Part shown: positions 15,958 to 23,875 of the stretch, in pieces
Numbering within the stretch: the stretch's first letter is position 1
How the letters are laid out: each line of letters starts with the position of its first letter
NCBI RefSeq assembly: GCF_000235445.1
Contig: NZ_JH378840.1
Span: 4,024 to 34,517, forward strand
Length of the DNA: 30,494 bases
Direction of reading: 5' to 3'
DNA from: Johnsonella ignava ATCC 51276
GTDB taxonomy: Bacteria; Bacillota; Clostridia; Lachnospirales; Lachnospiraceae
Program-made: the position numbers and the translations under genes
The notes under the pieces: model-generated
Database searches by the model: none
What the model saw: only the letters and a program-made list of their open reading frames with translations
What the model was told of the DNA's origin: nothing

Positions 15958-16161
15958 AAAAAGAAATGAATCTATCTTTTCTTTAGATATATTTAGTTGC
16001 TTGAGATAATAAGAAACTATAAAGCGAGAAGATTTTTTTGTTATTTCTTTCTTCTATATGAAAAAGATTTTTCATCTTACTCCCCCATTTCTTACATCTA
16101 ACTAATATTCATATATCAAACCTTTCTAATAGTTTATTTTCACCTTTGGATAATAAGATAT

Positions 16162-17517
16162 TTAACAATTTATCGCTTCTTCTTTTCCCATTTTTCTAAG
16201 TCTGCTAAGCATAAAAAACAAGCCGAGCAAAATCATACTAAAATCTACAATAGGTTCAGCCCACCAAACTGCTAATCCTCCAAATACCTTTGGCAATAGC
16301 AATATCGCCGGAATAAATAAAATCAGTTGTCTAAGCATTACAATCATGCTCGCTTTTTTCCCATCTCCAATAGATTGGAAAAATGTAAGAGTCATAATCA
16401 TAATTCCATACAAGATGAAAGTAGAGTAGAACAATTTAAAGTTCATAACTCCAGCTTCAATTATTTCACTTCTCACATTAAACAATGACAATGATTTTTC
16501 AGAGAAAAACATGGATGGTATCCAAGAAATAGCAGCAAGTATTGTTGCCCCATACATGAAAATCTTCATAGTATCTTTTACTCTTTGATATTGTTTTGCT
16601 CCAAAATTAGCTCCTATAACAGGCTGTAAACCTTGACTCATTCCCCACAATGGAATAAATGAGAACATATAAAGTCTCATTGTGGCAGACATTAGAATTC
16701 CCCAATTATCTCCACCATAAGCGAAAGCCTGTTTGAACAAAAATGTTTGTTGTACTGCAAATAAAATTTGCATCATCATAGCCGAACTTCCTATACTAAA
16801 CATTTCACTGTAAATTGCCTTGCTCTTTTGAATTTTATGGATACCAACAAAAGCACTTTTCTTTGAAAAATAGTGAAATGTTAATATCGCCTGTACAATT
16901 TGAGATATTACAGTTGCAATAGCTGCCCCCTCAATTGCATACTCTCCCATTAACTTCATAAAAATAGGATCTAAAATAATATTTAATAAAGCACCTACTC
17001 CCATAATCATCATAGATTGCTTCAATGCACCTTCACCACGCATTGTCATATTACCTGCTTGAGCAAAATTCACAAATATTGAACCAAAGAAAACTACTCT
17101 TAAATATCTAACTCCCAGTTCTTTAATATTCCCTTTTGCTCCTACCAAGTCAAGAAAATTAGGTGCAAATACCAAGCCTAATACGGTGATTACTATAGAG
17201 AATAAAATTACCCAATAACAAAAATTTCCAAATATTTTATCCGTTGTTTCTTTATCTCCCTTTCCAATAGCCCTTGATAATATTGACGCACTACCAACTC
17301 CAATAAGTGCTGATATACCACCATTTATTATTGTTAAAGACATTGATATACTAATGGCAGACATAGCATAATCCCCTATAATCCACCCAGCAAATATTCC
17401 ATCCATAAATGGATAAAGTCCTATAACAACCATTCCTATAATTCCCGGAATAGCTAATTGAAACAACAAGTCTTTAGGACTTTTTGTTAAAAGTTGTGTT
17501 TTCATATCTTCTTTCAT
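16162..17517 (-). CDS. MATE-family efflux transporter
   Basis: This 451-residue protein is a complete MATE family transporter, exporting small molecules in exchange for cations. It has about twelve hydrophobic segments, and typical MATE patterns: the N-terminal PGIIGMVVIGLYPFMDGIFA, then GVGSASILSRAIGKGDKETT near residue 77, and in the second half RLYMFSFIPLWGMSQGLQPV and IGANFGAKQY. An AAAGGAG site precedes the ATG. It is the last gene of the tetR operon, 24 bp after the double ABC ATPase gene, which suggests that the ECF importer and the exporter are switched on together. The substrate is unknown. Confidence 0.92.
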   Translation of the reverse strand: MKEDMKTQLLTKSPKDLLFQLAIPGIIGMVVIGLYPFMDGIFAGWIIGDYAMSAISISMSLTIINGGISALIGVGSASILSRAIGKGDKETTDKIFGNFCYWVILFSIVITVLGLVFAPNFLDLVGAKGNIKELGVRYLRVVFFGSIFVNFAQAGNMTMRGEGALKQSMMIMGVGALLNIILDPIFMKLMGEYAIEGAAIATVISQIVQAILTFHYFSKKSAFVGIHKIQKSKAIYSEMFSIGSSAMMMQILFAVQQTFLFKQAFAYGGDNWGILMSATMRLYMFSFIPLWGMSQGLQPVIGANFGAKQYQRVKDTMKIFMYGATILAAISWIPSMFFSEKSLSLFNVRSEIIEAGVMNFKLFYSTFILYGIMIMTLTFFQSIGDGKKASMIVMLRQLILFIPAILLLPKVFGGLAVWWAEPIVDFSMILLGLFFMLSRLRKMGKEEAINC

Positions 17518-17541
17518 CGTATTGCTCTCCTTTACTTATAT

Positions 17542-18939
17542 TTATTTTGTAAATTCATATATTGCACCATCGCACTGTTTTATAAATTCAAAATCATGCG
17601 TGATTATAATAATAGTTTTTCCTTGCTCTACCATTTGGTTTAAAAATCCAATCAAAATATCCATTTGCATTTTGCAAAGTCCACTCGTTGGCTCATCAAA
17701 CACTATGATTGGTTTTTGACTTACCATAGACATAGCAAGCAACAATCTCTGTTTTTCTCCACCCGATAACGAACTTGGGTGCATTTCTTTTTTATTAAAT
17801 AAATGTACCTTTCTTAAGGCTTCATTTTTCAAATCATCCTGTTTTGTAACTGTTCCAAGTTCCTGCCATACAGATTCTGTGAAAAGTTGATAATTAACAT
17901 CTTGCATGACTGCAAAGATATTCTCGTACCGTTTTTTGAGCTTTTCTCCCTTATAAAAAACTTCTCCCTTGCCTTTCATAGTTCCCATAAGTAAATTGAT
18001 AAAAGTACTTTTCCCAACACCGTTTTGTCCAATAATGAAATTTATCCCGTTATTAAAAGAAACACTAAAATCAAAAATTGTATTCTTATCGTATGTTTTT
18101 TTGAAATGTAGACATGTTATTGACCTATTAGCAAAGTTTGATGGAGTATTTTTTTGTAACATATCTACTTTTTCATATTGTCTATTTAAGAAATCACTCT
18201 TGAAAATTTCATTAAAATTTCTCAAATTATGTTTTTCTGAAACTCTTTCAAAAAAATCATCACTAAAATATTCTTTCGTGTATTCTTTAAAAGTTTTGTT
18301 TTCTATTACACACAGCTTGTCTACAATGTCTTTCAAATAAAATAATCTATGCTCGACAAGGATTATGATTTTATTTCTTTTTTTTAGCTCAATAATAGCT
18401 CTTTTTAAGTTCTTAATTGATTCATAATCCAAAGATGAGGACGGTTCATCTAAAAGAATAATTTCATTTTCTGAAATTCCACTGGCAGTTATAGCAATTA
18501 GCTGCTTTTCTCCACCGGATAGTTCAAAAATATTTTTATCCAACAAGTCTTTACTGTCCAAAACATCTGAATAATAGTGTATTTTATCTAAAATTAAATT
18601 TCTTTCTATACACCTATTTTCTAATTGAAAAGCTAATTCATCTGTAGAATTGATACAATAAAATTGTGTTTTAGGATTTTGAAACACTGTAGATATAAAC
18701 TTGGATCGTTCTAATATACTCATCCCTAATAAAGATTTGTCCTTGTATAAAACATCTCCTTTTACATCTCCACAATCATATTCGGGAATAATGCCGTTTA
18801 TTACTTTTAACAAACTACTTTTCCCCGTACCTGAGTGTCCCGTTATAACAGTTACCTCTCCGGGTTTGAAATTTAGATTTATATTTTCTAATATGCTTTC
18901 TCCATCAAACTTTAATACTAAATTTTGTAAACTAAGCAT
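17542..18939 (-). CDS. Double ABC ATPase of an ECF transporter
   Basis: This 465-residue protein carries two nucleotide-binding domains in one chain, a fused EcfA pair. Domain 1 has Walker A GHSGTGKS (near residue 34), signature LSGGEKQL, Walker B IILLDEPSS and a His switch (VEHRLF). Domain 2 has Walker A GQNGVGKS (near 305), signature LSGGEKQRLL, Walker B PIIVFDEPTS and ITHDFEF. All residues needed for hydrolysis are present in both. It overlaps the EcfT gene by 8 bp. With EcfT and the S component it forms an ECF importer energised in the cytoplasm. Confidence 0.92.
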   Translation of the reverse strand: MLSLQNLVLKFDGESILENINLNFKPGEVTVITGHSGTGKSSLLKVINGIIPEYDCGDVKGDVLYKDKSLLGMSILERSKFISTVFQNPKTQFYCINSTDELAFQLENRCIERNLILDKIHYYSDVLDSKDLLDKNIFELSGGEKQLIAITASGISENEIILLDEPSSSLDYESIKNLKRAIIELKKRNKIIILVEHRLFYLKDIVDKLCVIENKTFKEYTKEYFSDDFFERVSEKHNLRNFNEIFKSDFLNRQYEKVDMLQKNTPSNFANRSITCLHFKKTYDKNTIFDFSVSFNNGINFIIGQNGVGKSTFINLLMGTMKGKGEVFYKGEKLKKRYENIFAVMQDVNYQLFTESVWQELGTVTKQDDLKNEALRKVHLFNKKEMHPSSLSGGEKQRLLLAMSMVSQKPIIVFDEPTSGLCKMQMDILIGFLNQMVEQGKTIIIITHDFEFIKQCDGAIYEFTK

Positions 18940-19633
18940 ACTTACCCCTTATATATAAATAGATTGCCCATACCATTATCACAAAAAATATGCAATCAAT
19001 GCCACCAATGCGAGATTCACTAATGCTTGTTCGCTTTTGATTAACAGCTAACCCTTTTGTCATTGCGGATACTGTTAAATCATCTGCCGTCTTAGACAAA
19101 CACATCAATAGTGGCACTAATCTATATTCAAATAATAGAATTGGACTTTTTATTAACTTTTTAAGCGTTAGTCCTCTCAAACGCATGGCTTTTTTTATCT
19201 GGCTATAATCAATCCTTGCGGCATAAAAGAAACGAACCATCACAGTCAATGGTATTGCTATTTCATCGGGACATTTCATTTTTTTCAATGAATAAATACT
19301 TTCCCCTACATTTGATGTGAGTATGGTATATTTCCCCATTAAAAATGCGGGAAGTATTTTCTTAACAACCATTACTAATATCAGTAAAATCGCTACCAAG
19401 GGACTGTATTCTAATTTCATTAAAAATCTATCAGCACCATAAACGAACACAAGAGTAGCCATCCCAATAATAGCTACTCTTGTATGTTTTGTATTTATTA
19501 AAAGCACTATCGGAATTACGGATATTATAAGGGCTTGCAAGAAATACTTTACTTGAATATTGCCTAAAACCATCACATATGAAAGAACTATTGTCATAAA
19601 AAGTTTTGTACGAAAATCAAGTTTGATTGTCAT
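18932..19633 (-). CDS. ECF transporter transmembrane component EcfT
   Basis: This 233-residue protein has the EcfT plan: about four to five N-terminal membrane helices, then the cytoplasmic coupling motifs AMRLRGLTLKKL near residue 148 and a second at SAMTKGLAV near residue 191, then a final helix (IDCIFFVIMVWAIYLYIRG). The second motif has Lys where Arg is common. It couples the S component to the ATPase. It lies 20 bp after the S gene and overlaps the ATPase gene by 8 bp, so the three genes are probably translated together. Confidence 0.85.
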   Translation of the reverse strand: MTIKLDFRTKLFMTIVLSYVMVLGNIQVKYFLQALIISVIPIVLLINTKHTRVAIIGMATLVFVYGADRFLMKLEYSPLVAILLILVMVVKKILPAFLMGKYTILTSNVGESIYSLKKMKCPDEIAIPLTVMVRFFYAARIDYSQIKKAMRLRGLTLKKLIKSPILLFEYRLVPLLMCLSKTADDLTVSAMTKGLAVNQKRTSISESRIGGIDCIFFVIMVWAIYLYIRGKYA

Positions 19634-19653
19634 CCTTAACTCCTTATGAATCC

Positions 19654-20241
19654 TTATTTTTCCATACCAGCCTTTTTAAAATGTTTTTTCAGGAAAGCCA
19701 TTCCTATACTACAACCAATATATGCTCCTATAATTCCACCTATTGCCATTACGACAATAATCCAATTCGGCATTACACTAAGCATCTTATCAATAAATTC
19801 TTGATTATATCCTTGCTCTAACATCTGCTTGACATATTCATTTCTTGATATAAAAATTGGCAACCAATTTCCTATTGTGCAAAGTGGAGCAATAGAAAAT
19901 GCTAATCTTGCCTTATTAACATCCGTATATCCTCCTGATTTCAAAATAACTTCAGCAATAACACCTGCAATAACAGCAGTTAATAATGCCCAAGGTCCAT
20001 GTCCCATAGCAACATATACTAATGCAATAAGTAATGATTGAATAAATACCATTCCTCTTTTCTTAATTTTAGTAGAATACAACATATTTACCGGTCCTAC
20101 CAAAATACCTTGTGCCAATGGAACAAACGGCATTAAAACTGGAACCATTGCTAAAAATGATCCTATCATCATAAATACAAAACCTAATACGGAAAATAAT
20201 CCTATGTTGATTAAATCCTTTACTTCTAATCGTTTACTCAT
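19654..20241 (-). CDS. MptD-type ECF transporter S component
   Basis: This 195-residue hydrophobic protein has about five to six membrane segments and looks like the MptD family of S components: the N-terminus VKDLINIGLFSVLGFVFMMI, the middle PVNMLYSTKIKKRGMVFIQS, and the C-terminal helix IIGAYIGCSIGMAFLKKHFK. The basic HFKKAGME end is also seen in the second S component of the window (29593..30174, HFEKAGMI). It binds an unknown substrate from outside. It lies 11 bp after tetR and is first of the transport genes. Confidence 0.85.
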   Translation of the reverse strand: MSKRLEVKDLINIGLFSVLGFVFMMIGSFLAMVPVLMPFVPLAQGILVGPVNMLYSTKIKKRGMVFIQSLLIALVYVAMGHGPWALLTAVIAGVIAEVILKSGGYTDVNKARLAFSIAPLCTIGNWLPIFISRNEYVKQMLEQGYNQEFIDKMLSVMPNWIIVVMAIGGIIGAYIGCSIGMAFLKKHFKKAGMEK

Positions 20242-20252
20242 TTTAAACCTCC

Positions 20253-20843
20253 CTATCTCTTGTCAATATCAACAATGTAATTTACCATTGTTTCTTTTAT
20301 ATATTTTTTATGTTGTGAAAAAGAATTTCTTGCACAGAGAACTTCAGAACTTAATATCAATCCATTGATATAATTCACTAAAAAACCGTCACCAAATATA
20401 TCCGCCTTAATTCCAAGCTGCTTGGCGATTAAACTTAGCTCATTAGTCGTATTAAGTTTCAATTCTTGATACAATTTTTCCAAATCCTGATTATATTTTT
20501 TTGCTTGTAAAAGGAGTGTATACAATCTCATCAATTCTGTATCAGCCAGCGACTTATCAACCAAAATATCACCCATTTGCTGATATTTATCTTTTCCTCG
20601 ATTGTTTTTTAAATACTCATTTATCAAGTTGTTTCTATAATCATTACCATCAAGCATTAAGTCTTTAAGCATTTCATTTGTACTTGCATAATGATGATAA
20701 ACACCCCCTCTACTCATTCCTACCTCTGTGATAACATCTTCCATTGTTGTAAGTTGAAACCCTTTATTTAGAAAGCATTTCTTTGCAGCTTCTCGAATCT
20801 CTTTTTTTCTAATTTGTCCAACTTTTTGTTTTTCTTCTTTCAA
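20253..20843 (-). CDS. TetR/AcrR-family repressor
   Basis: This is a 196-residue regulator with an N-terminal TetR helix-turn-helix (EIREAAKKCFLNKGFQLTTM and EVGMSRGGVYHHYASTNEML, residues about 15-58) and a variable C-terminal ligand domain. The TTG start follows GAGGTC. Its promoter at 20897..20925 is overlapped by an inverted repeat (20911..20930), suggesting that it represses its own operon: tetR, ECF importer and MATE. A near copy of this operator is found in front of the hydrolase operon. The inducer is unknown; a transported small molecule would be logical. Confidence 0.9.
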   Translation of the reverse strand: MKEEKQKVGQIRKKEIREAAKKCFLNKGFQLTTMEDVITEVGMSRGGVYHHYASTNEMLKDLMLDGNDYRNNLINEYLKNNRGKDKYQQMGDILVDKSLADTELMRLYTLLLQAKKYNQDLEKLYQELKLNTTNELSLIAKQLGIKADIFGDGFLVNYINGLILSSEVLCARNSFSQHKKYIKETMVNYIVDIDKR

Positions 20844-20896
20844 AATAAAGACCTCATTTCATATCGTAATAAAAACCGACACTGCTGTCGAATTTT

Positions 20897-20930
20897 ATTA
20901 TACTCCTCTTGTTAGTTAATGTCAACTAAC
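20897..20930 (-). promoter_or_regulatory. Consensus promoter with overlapping TetR operator
   Basis: On the minus strand TTGACA (20925..20920), 17 bp and TATAAT (20902..20897) match the sigma-A consensus perfectly. The operator GTTAGTTGACATTAACTAAC covers the -35 box and has 7-bp inverted arms GTTAGTT/AACTAAC around a 6-bp centre. A repressor bound here would block the polymerase. Confidence 0.88.
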
Positions 20931-20963
20931 TTCATGATAATAACTACCGTCTTAATATGAATA

Positions 20964-22793
20964 CTATTTCATATAATCTTTCACCGGTATCCCCACTCTT
21001 TTCAAAACCTTTATTTTCTCCTGTTTCTTCTGTTCTCTTCTTGCCTTATATTTATCTTCATACTCTTTCTGTTTTCCACTCGCTTTACGCTTCAGGTAAT
21101 TTTGATGTAGCTTGTCTTTTCTTTCCTTGATTTTTCTTTCTTCTTCCTCAAGTTTTTGTTTTTCTTCCTCGCTTAACTCCGCCTGTGGCAGTTCATAATT
21201 TCCTATGAAATTAAAGTAAATTTCTATCTTTTGCTTTGATGTCTGACTTCCTTTTCTATCTCTTTCATGTACGATAATCTTTTCTACAAACTCATTTACC
21301 ATTGTGGTTGTAAGTTCCTCAAAGTTTTCATAACGACTGATAAGAGATATAAATTTCTTAGCTCTGTCTGTTTCTTTTTCATATCTCGATACCTGCTGTT
21401 CCAAATCCTTAATTTCTTTACTTAAAGCTACCTGCTCCGTTTCATATTGATTATTAAGGATTTCATAGCGATTATTCGGTATTTTATTCAGGATCATATC
21501 TTCGTAAATTCTGCACATCAGTCGTTCAAGTTCCTGAAGTCTATTTTGGCTTTCCGTTAATCTTATCTTTTTCTTTTCTATCTCTATTTTTTCCTTTTCT
21601 TCCATTTCATTTTGAATGGAACGGATAAAGGCTTCATTATCTTCATCAAGGTATTTTTTAATGTCTTTCAGTGTTTCCCTAATAAGGTTTAGGACTGCTT
21701 CTGCTTTTATTCTGTGTGCTGATGGACAAAGTGTCCCACAAGGTGTTTTGGTATAGGCACTGCAAGTGTAATAGGGAATATTCTTATAGTTGCTTGTTCT
21801 ATGAACATACATCTTGCTCCCACAATCTGCACAATACATCAGTCCTGTGAGTGGGTGATATTCTCCCCAACCGTCAGGATACCTTTTTACATTTCCTCTT
21901 ATCCTTTGCACATTATCAAAGGTTTCTTGGTCTATGATTGGCTCGTGTGTATTCTCAAAGATTAGCCAGTTATCTTCAGATACATACTTGCTTTTTTTAT
22001 CTTTAAAGTGTTTTCTTGTTTTGAAGTTTACTGTGTGACCTAAGTATTCCTGTTTCTTTAGAATGCTTGCTATGGTTGAGCTGCACCAACGATAGGGATG
22101 TTCAAAGTTTTTGCTTTGATATAGTCCATAGCCTAATTTCTGTTGATGATAGGCGGGTATATCTATCTTTTCACTCTCTAATATCTTTGCTATTCGATAC
22201 GGACCATTGCCTTGCATGGTCATATTGAATATTCGTCTTACTACTTCGGCTGCTTTTTCATCTACTATCCATTTGTTTTTATCTTTTTCATCTTTGATAT
22301 AGCCATAAGGCGGTGTGCTTGCAGTATGTTTCCCACTTTCGCCTTTTGACTTGAAAGTCGATTGGATTTTTCTTGATGTATCTCTTGCATACCATTCATT
22401 CATGATATTTCTAAAGGGAGTAAAATCATCTTCTCTGTAAAAACTATCTACATTATCATTGATAGCGATTAGTCTTACGCCCTTTTGTCTTAGTATCTCC
22501 ATACATTGACCGACTTTGAGATAATCTCTGCCAAGTCTGCTCATATCTTTTACAATGATACAACCGATATTGCCTTGATTGACTCCGTTCATCATTGCCA
22601 TAAATCCCGGTCTGTCAAACTGTGTTCCGCTGATTCCGTCATCTGTAAAGTGAATGATGTTTGACAAATTATTTTTGCTTGCGTATTCTTCCAGTATTTT
22701 TTTCTGATTGATGATAGAGTTACTCTCTCCTTGCAGTTCATCATCACGACTTAATCTCTCATAGAGTGCTGTTATCTTTTCAAAATTCCTCAT
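20964..22793 (-). CDS. tnpX: TnpX-like large serine recombinase
   Basis: This 609-residue protein excises and inserts element C. The resolvase domain has the catalytic serine at residue 15 (LYERLSRDDE), as in TnpX, with the arginine-bearing VKDMSRLGRDYLKVGQCMEI near residues 90-110. The recombinase domain follows, then a zinc-ribbon (CADCGSKM, CSAYTKTPCGTLC) near 320-350, a long coiled coil (about 375-480) and a DUF4368-type C-terminus. The length is smaller than Tn4451 TnpX but usual for the family. It is read inward from the element end. An AAGGGGG site precedes the ATG. In the integrated state only weak promoter sequence lies upstream; see the attL entry. Confidence 0.95.
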   Translation of the reverse strand: MRNFEKITALYERLSRDDELQGESNSIINQKKILEEYASKNNLSNIIHFTDDGISGTQFDRPGFMAMMNGVNQGNIGCIIVKDMSRLGRDYLKVGQCMEILRQKGVRLIAINDNVDSFYREDDFTPFRNIMNEWYARDTSRKIQSTFKSKGESGKHTASTPPYGYIKDEKDKNKWIVDEKAAEVVRRIFNMTMQGNGPYRIAKILESEKIDIPAYHQQKLGYGLYQSKNFEHPYRWCSSTIASILKKQEYLGHTVNFKTRKHFKDKKSKYVSEDNWLIFENTHEPIIDQETFDNVQRIRGNVKRYPDGWGEYHPLTGLMYCADCGSKMYVHRTSNYKNIPYYTCSAYTKTPCGTLCPSAHRIKAEAVLNLIRETLKDIKKYLDEDNEAFIRSIQNEMEEKEKIEIEKKKIRLTESQNRLQELERLMCRIYEDMILNKIPNNRYEILNNQYETEQVALSKEIKDLEQQVSRYEKETDRAKKFISLISRYENFEELTTTMVNEFVEKIIVHERDRKGSQTSKQKIEIYFNFIGNYELPQAELSEEEKQKLEEEERKIKERKDKLHQNYLKRKASGKQKEYEDKYKARREQKKQEKIKVLKRVGIPVKDYMK

Positions 22794-22820
22794 TTTTACC
22801 CCCTTTCTCTTAATTTTTCA

Positions 22821-22883
22821 ATAAAAAAGAATTAAGAAGTACATATTTCACTAAAATAGTGATTAAGTGTTCTCCTTAATTCT
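22821..22883 (-). terminator. Leader terminator between the element end and tnpX
   Basis: AGAATTAAG (22883..22875) pairs with CTTAATTCT (22836..22828), followed by TTTTTATT. An inner hairpin CACTATTTTAGTG lies in the loop. The 5' arm overlaps the TAGAAT box, so RNA started at the circle promoter lacks this arm and should not form the terminator, while read-through RNA from virD4 would. A second pairing of CTTAATT with AATTAAG at 22815..22809 is possible. Confidence 0.55.
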
Positions 22884-23875
22884 ATTACTCCAGCAGCCAA
22901 TTTGTACTTTTTATATTGCTTCACTGCAAAGTGTGTAGGTTCTTTCTTCTCCAGTGCTTCAAAGAGTCTGTCTATCGGATTCATATAGGTTTCATCATCT
23001 TCTCTAACTTCTGAAGCGTCTATCATATCGAGAAGTGTTGCAAAGTTCTTTTCTTCTCTTGGAGCTTCATAGAAGATGTATCCTATAAGTGCAGTGTAAT
23101 AGAGCTTCTCAGCTTTCACCCAAAAATCTTCTCCTGCTTTTTCTCCTTCTCCCTTGGTGTTTGCGATGATTGTCTGTACTAATTTGAGTATATCTTTTTC
23201 ACTTCTGAGATAAGCGAATGGATTGTACTTCATGCTCTTTTTGAAGTTAATTGTATTTAAGATTTTTATCTCATATCCGTTATCTTCAAGCATCTTACCG
23301 CACTCAAGGACTATCGTTCCTTTCGGATCAGTTACACAATAGCTGCTGTGCATCTGCATTAAGTTAGGTTTGACATAAAATCGGGTTTTTCCACTTCCTG
23401 ATCCACCGATGACAAGAACATTCTTATTTCTTGCATACTTAGGATTAGCCGGTCTGCCATTCATAGTTAATCGTTCTGTTTGCGTAAGCAGGATATTGTT
23501 TTGAAACTTTTCATCCATATATGGCTCTATATCTTTTTTCGTTCCCCATCTTGCTGAGCCATACTCTTTCCCCTGTCTAAACTTTTTAGCATTTTTCCCT
23601 TTGGTATATACGATAATTTTGATTAAACCAGCTACTACCACGCCCATTATAATATCCGTAGGATGAAGGCTTGGAAGAAAGCTCATCGTATTAATCTCTA
23701 ATATCCCTTGAAAAATTTTGTCAATAATATCGCCACCTATATAGGCTCTTACATGATGTGAAAAGATATTACCTATATAGAAAAATGCAAGATAGGGAAT
23801 GTTTTGCTTTAGAAACTTTACCTTATCTTGCACCTTAAATAAGCCTTTGATGTCCTTTAATATTTTATCTATCAT
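22832..23875 (-). CDS. virD4: VirD4/TraG coupling protein, N-terminal part, cut off by element C
   Basis: The first 329 codons (to the GGA at 22891..22889) are the N-terminal part of the type IV coupling protein. Two membrane segments lie at about residues 28-44 and 72-92; then comes YGSARWGTKKDIEPYMDEKF, Walker A VIGGSGSGKTRFYVKPNLMQ (near residue 155) and VTDPKGTIVLECGKML. The last 18 residues (VIELRRTLNHYFSEICTS) come from the element. The true continuation, KTAKSILI and so on, is at 5836..5039. The present 347-residue product has no Walker B and should be inactive. The ATG overlaps the stop codon of the upstream gene. Confidence 0.93.
   Translation of the reverse strand: MIDKILKDIKGLFKVQDKVKFLKQNIPYLAFFYIGNIFSHHVRAYIGGDIIDKIFQGILEINTMSFLPSLHPTDIIMGVVVAGLIKIIVYTKGKNAKKFRQGKEYGSARWGTKKDIEPYMDEKFQNNILLTQTERLTMNGRPANPKYARNKNVLVIGGSGSGKTRFYVKPNLMQMHSSYCVTDPKGTIVLECGKMLEDNGYEIKILNTINFKKSMKYNPFAYLRSEKDILKLVQTIIANTKGEGEKAGEDFWVKAEKLYYTALIGYIFYEAPREEKNFATLLDMIDASEVREDDETYMNPIDRLFEALEKKEPTHFAVKQYKKYKLAAGVIELRRTLNHYFSEICTS
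22879..22891 (-). promoter_or_regulatory. Left element end (att) with an orphan -10 box
   Basis: GGA (22891..22889) holds the GA core, followed by GTAA and TAGAAT (22884..22879). In the integrated form the sequence 17 bp upstream is TACAAA, a poor -35. Joined to the right end, TTGACA falls at 17 bp. Confidence 0.75.

Larger units (their letters stand above)
5838..22889 (-). mobile_element. Tn4451-like mobilizable element (element C) inserted in virD4
   Basis: About 17.05 kb lies between two halves of one virD4 gene that rejoin exactly at a shared GGA containing the GA core. Known TnpX/TndX elements also carry GA at both ends. A TnpX-like recombinase is at the left end of transcription and TnpW at the other. 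Inside are a MobQ relaxase with an oriT-like region, a replication protein, and two cargo operons. No coupling protein or secretion ATPase is encoded, so the element looks mobilizable and not self-transmissible. Confidence 0.93.

Noticed and set aside
11119..17517. Known antibiotic resistance genes among the cargo
   Set aside because: The methyltransferase is of the LCM type, not an rRNA methylase, and the MATE protein gives no substrate clue, so I do not call resistance.
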